The notes: generated by a model not told the origin, from the letters alone. Shown: positions 49,001-57,342, counted from the first letter of the stretch. The stretch: 64,000 bases of DNA from Paenibacillus sp. FSL H7-0357 (GCF_000758525.1 NZ_CP009241.1:6386001-6450000); one strand, 5' to 3'. Numbers and translations are program-made.

Positions 49001-50413
49001 CAGAATCTGATTGTTGGTTGGAAAACTGATAGCGGTTACAGGATTGTCGGTATGTTCTCCGCTTGCTGTGGCCTGAACAATCAGATCATTCAGATAAACT
49101 TCAAGATTGGTGTAGCCTTCACTTGACAGCGACGTTCCGTTGCGGTCGGCAGGATCGGACGGCAACAGGCCTCTTGCTGTTTCCCAGGCGTCGTCCATTC
49201 CGTCATGATCCTGGTCGACCACCTTGGAGGCAGTCTCCGGGTAGTCGGGATACCCGCCAATTTCCAATGGAGAATTGATATGCTGTCCGGTACGGTTCTT
49301 TACATCATTCATCACACGCGCATCGTAGGCATCCCGTCTCGGCAAAGTGGCTCCGGCTCCGGCTAGAACATTCGCATACGCATCGCTGGCCGGCTCTTCC
49401 ACATAAGGGTTCGGCATCACTGCCGGCTCCGCCAGCTTTGAACTGTCCGAGTGGCTCTGAACGCCTTTCCAGTTATCCGCTGTGACCTCCGGACTGCCGT
49501 CCATCACATTTCCTGCCAGATACAGCTTCGTAACCGGCGCTACTTCCCCGAATAACTGTTTTTTCACGCTGCTGTAAGTATTGGGGCCATTTTTATAGTA
49601 GTTGTTGCTGATATTGTACAAATAACCTTCAGCTCCGCCGCCATAGGTCGATGCGAAACCCCAGTTGTAAATAACATTGTTCGTCATTTCCGTCAGATCG
49701 ACCAGCCTCGTTATCGTGGGCAGCCGGGGATTGCGGCTGGTACTATGGGCAATGAGGTTATGATGATAGCTGGCATTTTTGCCGCCCCAGATGCCGCCGT
49801 AGCCGTGCCGCCCTTTATGATGGCTGGTCATCAGCATGCTTTCTGCGGAGATCGACCATTGCACCGTAGTATTCTCATTGTCATACAGGCTGACCACTTC
49901 ATCGACCGACCAGCTGAACGAGCTGTGGTCAATGATGATGTTCTTGTGATAACGCGAGCCGAAGGCATCATCTTCACTGACAACCCGGTCTCCGAGTCTA
50001 AAGCGCATATAACGCATAATGATATTGTCGGCTTCTATGGATGTCGTATAATCGGCTACGGTTATGCCATCGCCCGGTGCGGTCTGGCCGGCAATCGTCA
50101 GATTGGAGCCGGTGATCTTCAGCGACTCCTTCAGACGGATCGTTCCTCCTACACGGAATACGATCGTCCGGTTGCTCCCGCTTACCGCATCGCGGAGAGA
50201 ACCGGGGATCGGCGTTTCGTTGCGCCCGTAATCAGCCAACGTTGTAACCTCATACACAGCCTGTGCCCTGCCGCCGGTTACATATTTGCCGCCGCCCTCT
50301 GCACCAGGGAAAGCAGGAAGCGCTTCCAAAAGTGCGGCCTCAGCAGTGCCGAATGGAACACTTGTCGCAAGGAGACCGGCTATCAGCAGCTCCGCCAACC
50401 ATTTTTTCTTCAT
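43037..50413 (-). CDS. SLH-anchored pectate lyase (PL1-like) / pectin methylesterase (CE8) fusion
   Basis: A 2458-residue secreted protein. Signal peptide 1-26; pectate-lyase beta-helix about 30-450 (SEDDAF, IDHSSFSWSVDE, the catalytic-type Arg in TSRNPRLP), ending in a calcium-loop segment DQDHDGMDDAWE; Ig-like 457-545; beta-sandwich 555-745; five FN3-type domains (752-838, 1053-1137, 1145-1229, 1235-1318, 1326-1412) with a LamG-like domain at 845-1050; pectin methylesterase 1416-1710 (ALYAEGDRGVYRN, GYQDTLFA, VDFIFGNAAAVFEN with the catalytic Asp, DLGRPWRDYG); Big_2-like 1725-1817; cohesin-like 1825-1960; Big_2-like 1964-2053; three SLH 2278-2456. It should de-esterify and cut homogalacturonan at the cell surface. 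It is the last gene of the cluster III operon. Confidence 0.9.
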   Translation of the reverse strand: MKKKWLAELLIAGLLATSVPFGTAEAALLEALPAFPGAEGGGKYVTGGRAQAVYEVTTLADYGRNETPIPGSLRDAVSGSNRTIVFRVGGTIRLKESLKITGSNLTIAGQTAPGDGITVADYTTSIEADNIIMRYMRFRLGDRVVSEDDAFGSRYHKNIIIDHSSFSWSVDEVVSLYDNENTTVQWSISAESMLMTSHHKGRHGYGGIWGGKNASYHHNLIAHSTSRNPRLPTITRLVDLTEMTNNVIYNWGFASTYGGGAEGYLYNISNNYYKNGPNTYSSVKKQLFGEVAPVTKLYLAGNVMDGSPEVTADNWKGVQSHSDSSKLAEPAVMPNPYVEEPASDAYANVLAGAGATLPRRDAYDARVMNDVKNRTGQHINSPLEIGGYPDYPETASKVVDQDHDGMDDAWETARGLLPSDPADRNGTSLSSEGYTNLEVYLNDLIVQATASGEHTDNPVTAISFPTNNQILEAGSDVTLTASASDKDGIAKVEFIVNGVKQGEAATAPYRFEWKNVQDGTYYLVVQATDNKGLKIQSDNVAVHVNASGSTGPWTPADIGNPGIAGHTSVNAETGQVTVKSAGLVGAASESVKTEDNFHFAYQTLEGNGELIAKIDSVTATDDDAKVGVMIRDSLQPDAKMAMMAIPYVKYGKKGVLITRSVTGAKVVRTEPDSFITTPYWVKLVRLGDEVTGLVSPDKVAWSKVGTVNLGLKETVYMGLAADAAKADNEVNRYNISRFSGVELKTLDDKFPATPLGLIAAGGSKKVELKWEPVPFAKTYSIKRSEVSGGPYTLVNKDNTGNLYTDLDVSPGKTYYYTVSAVNEFGESFDSDEASAEPKAEAGNIYYVDEDFERVAAGTTPEYYEVSPNPQTDAQKVVVSATPSGSKGNTSAQVLNVYDSANGNVQFIRKFTPMTGALVIDTDFMFAAESGTSVFLQAQSADGSKTAFSIESRKPTLPAAAGKYTLTMSRGSSQYHQLMSAYALNQWYNLKLKVDVQGDEVEVYIDNQLAGSFPFTTTNFAGYGIGRILSKTPGGGSGNYYLDNLKVYVEPVATPLGLTGLPGNGAAQLKWPALEGAASYNVKRALTAGGPYDTAASAITETSYVDKELTNETTYYYVITAVALSGESGNSNEISITPSASAVKLPAPEQLAAVSRNAQLELSWNAVKYAESYTVKQWNAAADRYEPVAEGLTDTAYRIGGLTNGQTYRFVISAVNVAGEGEDSLPVEAQPLTALATPEVTVQAGDSAVKVNWTAVGDADSYRVTRALSPEGPYELLAAEISGTSYDDTGLANGTPYYYKVAAAAGTRSGLASDVAGTVPFQNAGQPGIPQGVTAEPGNGEVKLSWTASAGNSSYRIIRSETGGDYRVVAEGIGEAAYTDTGLANGTVYDYAVIAVDGSGGAASLPSMAVSAVPAPVMVVDQSGAGDYKTLNEAILASPDNSTLTTIIKVKNGTYPEKVLVPAGKKNLRIIGESREGTLLVNADSAKTIGPDGKEMGTSGSYTLKVAATDFTLVNMTVQNSAGRTAGQAVALYAEGDRGVYRNVKLLGYQDTLFADKGRAYFVDSHIEGTVDFIFGNAAAVFENNVIQSAGAGYVTAPSTEAGKPGYVFLNNRLTAGEGVAAGSVDLGRPWRDYGSSTFINTDMGAHIKPSGWHEWYEGRSRTARFSEYMSYGEGANAAARYSWSKQLTAEEAQAITVQAVLAGSDGWNPQPPMRLLSQSQVPGEKVSSITVSGEEGRKTIETDKGVLQLQAVVLPENAANRNVHWTVTEPDGMTSTPKASIDENGLLAAKANGTVLVTAAALDGSRISGSLEVVISGQEEVAAGLPSATLNGPVTVSPGQEFAYRVGIANVTDSVYRSVYSADFTLDYAAAGIEFISARSLVEGITLSPVSADHPGQLSVSAAAAEGVALTDAREFIEISFRAKETAAEISVPLKFAAFSGSNGILNFPIKHEAQAVIRVIPKVATQINVTSAGNVSVLQTGQKLQMHAAVLPVGTTGTTVTWSVYNADGSSTVRATITETGLVTAIAAGKITVKAASGESPGVAGTMNLEIKDGNQPPQPGGNLPSIVTTGKQPQITAGVNGITVSLAANVNGKVTAELSAITITKAVEAVQTDTLRIEVRSPADTTAVQLTLPAQVMVQAVSGRVRTVEIDLGLSSFRLDAELIRRAAGSASSSLTFTVAKSGSEQITVQGNLGNIYELGFSVDGQPVKQFDGGLKVSLNYDRPAAAAAEKIVIYHILDKGQAEVIRNSKYNLLTGKVDFSPAHFSKYAAGYAESIFGDIAGMEWAKGSIEALAVRGILEGTDTHTFGPSLKVTRAEFLKMLMLALDLDDSEAASTFTDAAPDDWYYSSVAAAQQLGIVLGRPDGTFGADAPITREEMALIAFRAARQAYLPLQGSGQTAAYKDASNISEYALAAVQGMSGAGIIQGVGNNSYAPKAQASRAQAAVIVQHLFLLRP

Positions 50414-50441
50414 ACAAAACCTCCTAGGTTATATGAGAATG

Positions 50442-50473
50442 CGGAGAGCTCCGGCAGTTGCCGGAACTCTCCG
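50442..50473 (-). other. Intercistronic hairpin before the giant lyase/esterase gene
   Basis: A 14-nt stem CGGAGAGCTCCGGC / GCCGGAACTCTCCG (one G-U pair, 4-nt loop). No T-run follows on the minus strand, so some transcripts should read through into the giant gene. Confidence 0.65.
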
Positions 50474-50488
50474 AAAGTGAAGCCTTCT

Positions 50489-52075
50489 TTATGCCTTCCC
50501 TTGATAGCGGAAATACGAGAAATCGGCGCTGCTGCCGCCGAACTGCCCCATATCATGCGCAGCAATACCTACGAAGTTGCCTGTGAAGCCTCCAGACAGG
50601 AAGCTTATATTATATTCTCCGCCCAGCGGTTTCCACGCCGCCGCTTCACCGGCGAGATACATGAACTGCGCGTTCACTTCGCTCACTTCCACTGCAATCT
50701 GCACAGTTTCACCTGCATTCAGATCAATAATTACAGGCTCGGCAGTAAATTCATCGGCCGCGCAGCGCATCAGCCGCAGCACTTTACCGCGTCCTTCTTC
50801 ATGGCTGATATAGGCGTACAGATAATTATCTTCATTGAGGTACAGCAGGAGACCTGCCATCTGCAGATAGCTGGCTGGCTCGGCTTCAAGCGCTGTCTCT
50901 GCGCGGAAGCTGCTGTCCGTCTGGCGGATGGCCAGGATATGGTGCCGGAACAGGCTTTGCACCGATTCCCCGGCCCTGATCCGCAGCCATCCCGGTCTTT
51001 CCGCCAGAGAACACCAGCTTTCATCTGCCGTTATCCGCAGCGTATTCCAGTTCTTCTTCAGCGCCGGACCGCTGAAATCATCCTCGAAATCCAAGGCGCG
51101 GTTCTGCTTCCCGACCTTCGTTCCTTTTGGTGCCTGCACCTCCAGCAGAGGCGTGCTGCCCCCGGAGGTCAGCCGCAGCCAGCCGTCTTCGGTCCAATAT
51201 ACCTGCTGCAGGGCGGTTTCACGCCCGAGAATGGCATATTCACCCTCCAGCGGACGTGTGCATAAATGTGCCATATACCATTCCCCGTCCGGCGTCTCGA
51301 CCAGACTGCCGTGACCGGCGCATTGCAGCGGCAGCTCAGGATTATTGCGGGAGGTCAGCATCGGATTGAGCGGATCTACTTCGTATGGTCCAAGCAGTGA
51401 AGTGGAGCGTGCCACAGTTACGGCATGGCCGGAGCCGGTCCCGCCCTCTGCGGTAATCAGGTAGTAATAGCCGCCGCGCTTGTAAATATGAGGCGCTTCG
51501 GTCTTCTTGAGGTCGGTGCAGTCGAAGATTTTGACCGGTTCACCGATTAACCGGCGCTGCTCCGGAGCGTATTCCTGAATGACAATGCCGGAGGATTTAT
51601 TACCTTCGGTGATGCGGTAATCCCATAGTTCATTCAGCAGCCATTTCCGCCCGTCCTCATCATGATACAGCGACGGATCAAAGCCGCTGCTGTTCAGATA
51701 CACCGGCTCACTCCAGGGCCCTTCGATGTCCGGGGCGGTGATCAGGTAGTTATGACAGTCCTTGAACGGCCGTTTCGTGCTCTTCACATCTGTATAGATC
51801 AGGTAAAACAATCCATCCTGATAGCTGAGCTGCGGCGCCCAGATGCTGCAGTTCTTCGGATTTCCCCTCAGATCCACCTGATGGGTCAGAATATCCGTAC
51901 AATGCTCCCATTCGGCCAGATCTGCGGACTGGTATACCCGCACACCAGGCAGCCATTCAAACGAGGATACCGCGATATAATACATTTCTCCTGCCCGTAC
52001 CAGGCAAGGATCCGGGTTAAAGCCCCTTAGTATTGGATTCTGTATAATGCCTGTCTTCGTGTGCTCTGAAATCAT
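50489..52075 (-). CDS. GH43 beta-xylosidase / alpha-L-arabinofuranosidase type
   Basis: A 528-residue cytoplasmic enzyme. The five-bladed propeller (about 10-320) shows the GH43 triad: Asp 22 (FNPDPCLVR), Asp 133 (SGFDPSLYHDEDG) and Glu 193 (KKTEAPHIYK). The C-terminal beta-sandwich (about 335-528) matches the GH43 C2-type domain seen in XynB-like enzymes (subfamily 11-like). It would remove terminal xylose or arabinose from imported oligosaccharides, for example xylogalacturonan or arabinan pieces. The frame opens at 52099, but the ATG at 52075 follows AAGGAG at 7-nt spacing. It lies 33 nt after the GH28 gene. Xylosidase and arabinofuranosidase activities cannot be separated by eye. Confidence 0.9.
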   Translation of the reverse strand: MISEHTKTGIIQNPILRGFNPDPCLVRAGEMYYIAVSSFEWLPGVRVYQSADLAEWEHCTDILTHQVDLRGNPKNCSIWAPQLSYQDGLFYLIYTDVKSTKRPFKDCHNYLITAPDIEGPWSEPVYLNSSGFDPSLYHDEDGRKWLLNELWDYRITEGNKSSGIVIQEYAPEQRRLIGEPVKIFDCTDLKKTEAPHIYKRGGYYYLITAEGGTGSGHAVTVARSTSLLGPYEVDPLNPMLTSRNNPELPLQCAGHGSLVETPDGEWYMAHLCTRPLEGEYAILGRETALQQVYWTEDGWLRLTSGGSTPLLEVQAPKGTKVGKQNRALDFEDDFSGPALKKNWNTLRITADESWCSLAERPGWLRIRAGESVQSLFRHHILAIRQTDSSFRAETALEAEPASYLQMAGLLLYLNEDNYLYAYISHEEGRGKVLRLMRCAADEFTAEPVIIDLNAGETVQIAVEVSEVNAQFMYLAGEAAAWKPLGGEYNISFLSGGFTGNFVGIAAHDMGQFGGSSADFSYFRYQGKA

Positions 52076-52108
52076 TCCCTGGCTCCTTCCGTTTGTCATG
52101 TTCCAATA

Positions 52109-53479
52109 TCATTCTTCCAGACCGCTGAGATCTTCCTGTGAAGGGGCTACTGTCACCTGCTGCACCAGTTCCTCCGCTTGGCGCGTATTTCTGGACTGGC
52201 AGCCGCTGATTTCCACCTCTTCCCCGTTCTCAATATAAAACGCCGGCCCTTCATGATTCTCTATCGTTACCTGCCGGAAGCGGATACCCCTGACATTGCC
52301 GAGATAGAAGCCGCGGTTATTCATCTCCTGAATCCCGGACATCATCGCCGGACGTCCCGGAACGGCATTCTCCGCCATGGAGATATCGATATCGGAGAAG
52401 GTAATTTCCGAGATATATTGCTCTGCCAAACCGTAGAGAAAACCTGCTGCCGCATGAACCTGCCGCGCAGTAATATTGGCAAAATGAATCCGTCTGAAGT
52501 TTGGAGTTTCCTCCGTCACCGGATAGGGATTTTTGTCCCAGACATATTTGTCCTTGCCGCGTGGACCGCAGAAGTAATAGAGGTTCAGGATAAACGGACA
52601 GATTACGTCCTCCATCACAATGTTGCTGACACGGATGTCTTCGACCACACCCCCGCGCCCGCGTCTGGACTTCAGCCGGATGCCGCGGTCCGTCTGCTTG
52701 AACACGCAGTTGCTGATGACGACATTGCGGATATCGCCGCTCATTTCACTGCCCAGCACCACACCGCCGTGACCGTGAATCATGGTGCAGTTCGTAATTG
52801 CAATATTCTCGCAAGCAATCCGTTCCTTCGTGTCCTCTGTCCCCGCCTTAATGGCGATGCAGTCATCCCCCACGTCGATATGGCAGTTGCTGATCCGCAC
52901 GTTCACGCAGGATTCCGGATCAATGCCATCCGTGTTGGGTGAATCGGCCGGGTTGTGGATCGACAGATTATCAATGGTCACATCCTGGCAGCGGATGGGA
53001 TTGACCGTCCAGCTCGGGGAGTTCACCAAGGTCAAATCTTTAAGCGTAACCCTGTTGCAGCTGTCAAAGCTGATCAGCTTCGGCCGGGGATACTGCAGCT
53101 CTTCGGGGGAATTGCGCTGCTTCTCCCACCACGGCCCGCCGTTACCATCCAGCTTGCCGCCGCCGGTCACTGACACATTAACCAAGTTCATGCCGAAGAT
53201 GCAGGAAGCATGAACCCCACGCTTCACTCCCTCCCAGCGGGACTCCACTACTGGATAATCCTCAGGGTCCGAGCTGAAGGAGAGGATAGCACCGGGGCTT
53301 AGACGCAGTTCGATATTGCTGCTAAGAATGACCGCGCCTGTACGATAGGTGCCGGAAGGAATATATACAGTACCGCCTCCGGCTTCGCTCGCCGCTTGAA
53401 TCGCCCCGGCAATAGCTGCCGTCGACAGCTCCGTGCTGTTCTTGTGTGCTCCGAAGTCATCAATGCTATAAAATGACAT
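52109..53479 (-). CDS. GH28 polygalacturonase-type glycosidase, cytoplasmic (paralogue 2)
   Basis: A 456-residue beta-helix enzyme, a close paralogue of 13053-14396. All catalytic motifs are retained: SPNTDGID (Asp 184), VGDDCIAIK (Asp 205/206), IHGHGGVVLGSE (His 237) and RGIRLKSRRGRGG. There is no signal peptide. It lies 10 nt after the GH105 stop, so it is tightly coupled, as in cluster I. Differences from the paralogue are concentrated in the first 60 residues and the C-terminal tail; the catalytic face is almost identical, so both probably hydrolyse the same linkage under different regulation. Confidence 0.9.
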   Translation of the reverse strand: MSFYSIDDFGAHKNSTELSTAAIAGAIQAASEAGGGTVYIPSGTYRTGAVILSSNIELRLSPGAILSFSSDPEDYPVVESRWEGVKRGVHASCIFGMNLVNVSVTGGGKLDGNGGPWWEKQRNSPEELQYPRPKLISFDSCNRVTLKDLTLVNSPSWTVNPIRCQDVTIDNLSIHNPADSPNTDGIDPESCVNVRISNCHIDVGDDCIAIKAGTEDTKERIACENIAITNCTMIHGHGGVVLGSEMSGDIRNVVISNCVFKQTDRGIRLKSRRGRGGVVEDIRVSNIVMEDVICPFILNLYYFCGPRGKDKYVWDKNPYPVTEETPNFRRIHFANITARQVHAAAGFLYGLAEQYISEITFSDIDISMAENAVPGRPAMMSGIQEMNNRGFYLGNVRGIRFRQVTIENHEGPAFYIENGEEVEISGCQSRNTRQAEELVQQVTVAPSQEDLSGLEE

Positions 53480-53489
53480 ATGGCTTCAC

Positions 53490-54644
53490 CTATTCCTTCC
53501 CGGCGGCCGGACGCTGCAGGAATTCGTACTCCCCGCAAGCGAGCAGGAATGCGCCAAGCCCTTTTTGATCATTGGTGATGATCGGCTCACTGATATAGTA
53601 GGCGTAGCTGCCGTCTCTCCGGTCATCCCCGCCGAGTCCGGCGACTTGGCAGTTTTTGTTCAAGTTAGCCCAGCCGCTGTTCGTCACAAGCACAAATTCC
53701 GCGATCAGCCCCTGATAGGCGCGATCCAGCGTTTCGAGCCAGCTATTATCCAGCAGACCAAGCCGGATGCCCTTGGCGATCGCATAGGTAATCATGCTGG
53801 AAGCGGAGGCCTCCAAATAGTTGCCTTTGCGTCCACCCTCATTGACAACCTGATACCATACCCCGCTGTCTTGATCCTGATACTTGCGCAAAGTGGAGAG
53901 CGTATCTTGAAGAATACTCACCAGCGTGCCGTAATCGGTATGTTCGGCAGGAAGCATCTCAAGCACATCGGCCAGCGCCATCACATACCAGCCCAGGGAG
54001 CGCCCCCAGAAATTCGGTGACAGTCCGGTTTCAGGATCGCACCACGGCTGAACACGCTGTTCATCCCAGGCATGATACAAGAGTCCCGTGTGTTCGTCCT
54101 TGGTATGGCGCGCACAAAGGATGAACTGGCGGGTTACATCTTCCAGACCTTTCCCTTCTTCGAAGGCGAGCAAATGCTCCAGATAGAAGGGTGATCCCAT
54201 ATACAAGCCATCAAGCCAGATTTGGTAGGGATAAATTTTTTTATGCCAAAATGCACCTTCCGAGGTCCGGGGATGCGCTGTGATTTGCTTTCTTAACAAT
54301 GCGGCTGCCTTTTTGTATTTCTCCTGGCCTGTTTCCCGGTGAAGAACGAACAGCAGCTTTCCGTTATTGAGATGATCAATATTGTATTCTTCGAGCCGGT
54401 AGCCCTTCACTGAACCGTCTTCCCCGATGAAATAGTCCATGTTTTCCTGAATATAATGGTAATACTTCGCTTCACCGGTCTGTTTCCACAGCAGTTCGAA
54501 GCCCTTCAGAATAACACCGTAATCATAAGACCACTTGCCCTTATACCCTTTGTCCTCATATAATCTAGGCGTCCGTTCCATGATGGAATCCGCCATCTTT
54601 ACAGCCCAGTTCAAGTTTGCTGAAGATTTATTCGTGTTTGCCAT
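53490..54644 (-). CDS. GH105 unsaturated uronyl hydrolase (paralogue 2)
   Basis: A 384-residue (alpha/alpha)6 enzyme of the YteR/YesR type. Conserved: KWSYDYGVILKGFELLWK, EEYNIDHLNNGKLLFVLHRETG, GAFWHKKIYPYQIWLDGLYMGSPFYLEHLL, LLYHAWDEQRVQPWCDPETGLSPNFWGRSLGWYVMALADVLEMLP and YYISEPIITNDQKGLGAFLLACGEYE. It is more diverged from the cluster I GH105 than the two GH28 enzymes are from each other, suggesting a different preference (galacturonyl versus rhamnogalacturonyl ends). The ATG at 54644 directly follows AAGGAGG; the open frame to 54689 has no such site. Cytoplasmic. Confidence 0.92.
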   Translation of the reverse strand: MANTNKSSANLNWAVKMADSIMERTPRLYEDKGYKGKWSYDYGVILKGFELLWKQTGEAKYYHYIQENMDYFIGEDGSVKGYRLEEYNIDHLNNGKLLFVLHRETGQEKYKKAAALLRKQITAHPRTSEGAFWHKKIYPYQIWLDGLYMGSPFYLEHLLAFEEGKGLEDVTRQFILCARHTKDEHTGLLYHAWDEQRVQPWCDPETGLSPNFWGRSLGWYVMALADVLEMLPAEHTDYGTLVSILQDTLSTLRKYQDQDSGVWYQVVNEGGRKGNYLEASASSMITYAIAKGIRLGLLDNSWLETLDRAYQGLIAEFVLVTNSGWANLNKNCQVAGLGGDDRRDGSYAYYISEPIITNDQKGLGAFLLACGEYEFLQRPAAGKE

Positions 54645-54671
54645 GTGTTCCTCCTTGGTTGGATAAAATAC

Positions 54672-54703
54672 GGTCCTATCCGCCATCATCGGCGGATAGG
54701 ACC
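54672..54703 (-). other. Intercistronic hairpin after binding-protein gene
   Basis: A perfect 13-bp stem GGTCCTATCCGCC / GGCGGATAGGACC with a 6-nt loop, followed only by GTATTTTA. It lies between the binding protein and GH105 and is likely an mRNA-protecting or partial terminator. Confidence 0.65.
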
Positions 54704-54746
54704 TCTTTGCTATGCTTAATTCATAGTTCCGGCAGCTTTCGCTGCA

Positions 54747-56294
54747 TTAAGGGTTAACTGCTTTGTAAGCAGCTTCGTATTCGGTAATAATCTTGCTGCC
54801 GCCTGATTTCTTCCACTTTTCAATCTCGGACTTATAGCCGTTCAAGTCGATTTTACCGAGAATATATTTATAGGTGGCATCCGTAACAATCTTTGTCAGC
54901 TCAGAGCCTTGGGTTGTGTGGGTCTCGGATTCCAGCGAAAAGGCAGGATTAAGTACCCCATACTTGGCATTTTCTTCGATCAGCCGCTCGGCTTCAACCT
55001 TGAGCGGATCGGAATCATGAATCTTATATCCGGTTTCTTTTACACGGGAGGACGCGAACGGCTGCACTTCCTGCTGCCAAAGATCGGCATCTTTAATAGT
55101 AACAGCCATATCGGCATCCACCGTATAATGAACATCCTGAATACCGTAAGTCATGAGGGCGTAGATTTCATCGCTCATGGTATCGTTCACAAATTGCAGA
55201 ATACGCTTCAGCTCTTTCTCATCCTTAACTTCCGATTTCGGGAAGGACAGCAAGCCGCCGATGCCGTTGGCGCCCGCCCAAATCGCACGGTCCGCTTCAT
55301 TGCCCGTTGAGGTGATGTCATTGACCATAACCAGCTCCATGTTATCCTGGATACCCTTGGACATTTTCATCAGGTTTTTGCTGTCAAACAGAGCACCTAC
55401 ATAAATTCCGGCTCTACCTTGTGCAAAGTTCTGCTGCTGGTCGGTTTTGGCCGTTACGGCAAAGTCTTGGTTGATGTAGCCGCCTTCATACAAAGCTTTC
55501 ATATAATCCATGGTTTTAATGTAAGATTCCGTATCGAACTCCGGTGTCATCTTGCCCGCATCATCCACAGCCCAGATGTTTGGTGTTCCGAAGTAAGAGC
55601 CTAATGTTTTGAACGCTCCGTAGACGAGGTCGCTGCGGTCCATAAAGCCGGTTGTATCCTTTTTGCCGTTGCCGTCCGGGTCCTTCTCCGTAAACGCTTT
55701 CGCAACTTCCATCAGTTCGTCTGTAGTCTTCGGCACTGCTAGACCCAGTTTATCCAGCCAGTCCTTGCGGATAACGACACCATTTCTGGCTACCGCTTTC
55801 TGGAACGGGATGCCATATAGCTTTCCTTCGATCGAGGCCGAAGTCCGGGTTTCCTGGGAGATCGCCGCCAGATTCGGGAATTCATCCAGATAAGGACTCA
55901 CTTCCCAGAACACGCCCGCTTTCAAGGCATTGCGGACCGAAGAGTTATCCAGGATCGTCAGGGTGACCATATCCGCGAGGGAATCAGAAGCGAGTGCGGT
56001 ATTGATGCGTTCTTCTTTGGATGGATCCGGAACCCAGGAGAATTCAATTTCCGTATTCGTCAATTCTTCAATTTTGTTCAGTACAGTGTCTGTTGGCGGT
56101 GATGCCGTATGCAGCATGTTCATCCAGCTAATCTTGGCTTTGGCAGTCGTTTCGGCTGCTCCGGATGAATTTGCCCCTGCATTCGTAGCTTCAGCCTGGC
56201 CGTTATTAGCGTTATTGTTGTTGCCCCCGCAAGCTGTGAGCATAAGCCCGCTGCACAACATCAAAGCTGCAAGCTTCTTGTAATTGCGATTCAT
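54747..56294 (-). CDS. Extracellular oligosaccharide-binding lipoprotein (LipO-like) 3
   Basis: A 515-residue lipoprotein with lipobox LTAC (about Cys 21) and an N-rich tether. It shares the LplA/YtcQ-type domain with the two in cluster I: LTNTEIEFSWVPDPSKEERINTALASDSLADMVTL, FWEVSPYLDEFPNLAAI, AVARNGVVIRKDWLDKLGLAVPKTTDELM and the calcium-type loop KDPDGNGKKDTTGFMDRSD. The frame is open for 51 more codons upstream, overlapping the intergenic region, but the start at 56294 has AAAGGGG and a proper signal peptide. Here it lies downstream of its LplB permease, the reverse of cluster I. Confidence 0.9.
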   Translation of the reverse strand: MNRNYKKLAALMLCSGLMLTACGGNNNNANNGQAEATNAGANSSGAAETTAKAKISWMNMLHTASPPTDTVLNKIEELTNTEIEFSWVPDPSKEERINTALASDSLADMVTLTILDNSSVRNALKAGVFWEVSPYLDEFPNLAAISQETRTSASIEGKLYGIPFQKAVARNGVVIRKDWLDKLGLAVPKTTDELMEVAKAFTEKDPDGNGKKDTTGFMDRSDLVYGAFKTLGSYFGTPNIWAVDDAGKMTPEFDTESYIKTMDYMKALYEGGYINQDFAVTAKTDQQQNFAQGRAGIYVGALFDSKNLMKMSKGIQDNMELVMVNDITSTGNEADRAIWAGANGIGGLLSFPKSEVKDEKELKRILQFVNDTMSDEIYALMTYGIQDVHYTVDADMAVTIKDADLWQQEVQPFASSRVKETGYKIHDSDPLKVEAERLIEENAKYGVLNPAFSLESETHTTQGSELTKIVTDATYKYILGKIDLNGYKSEIEKWKKSGGSKIITEYEAAYKAVNP

Positions 56295-56379
56295 GTACAC
56301 TACCCCTTTTATACATAATGGTGTTGCTGTATCTTCCACCCCCGCCAAGAAGGCGGAGGTTGAATTCAGTGTGTATTGC

Positions 56380-57342
56380 TTAATATACGCCGTCTTCTCC
56401 GACCTTCTTAGCCAGCTTGTTTGACAGCATGACAAGGACGAGACCAACCACGCCTTTGAACAGGCCGACAGTAGTACTGAAGCTCAATTGACCATTCTTG
56501 AGACCGGCGGTGTATATATAAGTATCGAAGATTTCGCCAGCTTCGCGGTTCAGGGAGTTGATTAAGAGATACATGTGCTCAAATCCAAGATCCAGCGTAT
56601 GTCCGATTTTCAGAATCAGCAAGGTGATGATTACCGGGCGAATCGCCGGCAACGTGATATGCCAGGTTTTGCGCAATCTCCCTGCACCATCCATCTCCGC
56701 AGCCTCATATAATTGGGTATCTACTACAGTAATGGCTGCCAGATAGATAATGGTCGACCAGCCAAGCTCTTTCCAGATGATCTGTCCGATATACACGGTG
56801 CGCAGCCACTCTGGCGAAGTCAGGAAGCTGATCTTCTGTCCGCCCATCGCGGCAATCATCTCATTCAGTACCCCGCCGTCCACATTCATGAATACATAAG
56901 TAATGGAGACAATGATAACCCATGACAGGAAATGCGGGATATAAATGATGGTCTGAACCACACTTTTGAACATTTTGTTCCGGACCTCATTCAGCATCAG
57001 CGCCAGAATAATCGGCAGCGGGAAAAAGATTACAATATTTAGCGCAAACAAGATGAGTGTATTGCGCAGCAGCATAAAGAAGGTTGGTTCCGTAAACAAA
57101 CGGACGAAATGCTTGAACCCCACCCAAGGACTTCCCGTGATGCCCAGATACGGCTGATAATCCTGAAAGGCGATAATCATTCCGCCCATAGGCAGGTACT
57201 TAAAAATTACAAAATACAAAAATCCCGGCAGTATCATCAGATACAATAGCTTGTGTCTTTTTAAACTCAGCAGGCTGTGCGGGGTTCGCTTTCTCCTCAC
57301 CGGCACAGCGTTCAACTCCATAGTGACATTTGCCTCTTTCAA
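56380..57342 (-). CDS. Carbohydrate ABC permease, LplB type (cluster III)
   Basis: A 320-residue permease with six helices, closely similar to 16500-17468: LYLMILPGFLYFVIFKYLPMGGMIIAFQDYQPYLGI, EAA loop LYEAAEMDGAGRLRKTWHITLPAIR, and C-terminus FSTTVGLFKGVVGLVLVMLSNKLAKKVGEDGVY. It starts the minus-strand operon LplB, binding protein, GH105, GH28, GH43, lyase/esterase. Its YtcP partner is on the plus strand, 275 nt away, under a divergent promoter. No ATPase is linked. Confidence 0.9.
   Translation of the reverse strand: MKEANVTMELNAVPVRRKRTPHSLLSLKRHKLLYLMILPGFLYFVIFKYLPMGGMIIAFQDYQPYLGITGSPWVGFKHFVRLFTEPTFFMLLRNTLILFALNIVIFFPLPIILALMLNEVRNKMFKSVVQTIIYIPHFLSWVIIVSITYVFMNVDGGVLNEMIAAMGGQKISFLTSPEWLRTVYIGQIIWKELGWSTIIYLAAITVVDTQLYEAAEMDGAGRLRKTWHITLPAIRPVIITLLILKIGHTLDLGFEHMYLLINSLNREAGEIFDTYIYTAGLKNGQLSFSTTVGLFKGVVGLVLVMLSNKLAKKVGEDGVY

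Noticed and set aside
43037..50413. Idea that the lyase and esterase are two genes joined by a frameshift
   Set aside because: The frame is open throughout, FN3 linkers connect the parts smoothly, and only one signal peptide and one SLH set exist.
49745..51265. 506-codon plus-strand frame spanning two minus-strand genes
   Set aside because: It crosses the intergenic hairpin and the ends of two well-supported enzymes; composition is that of an antisense shadow.
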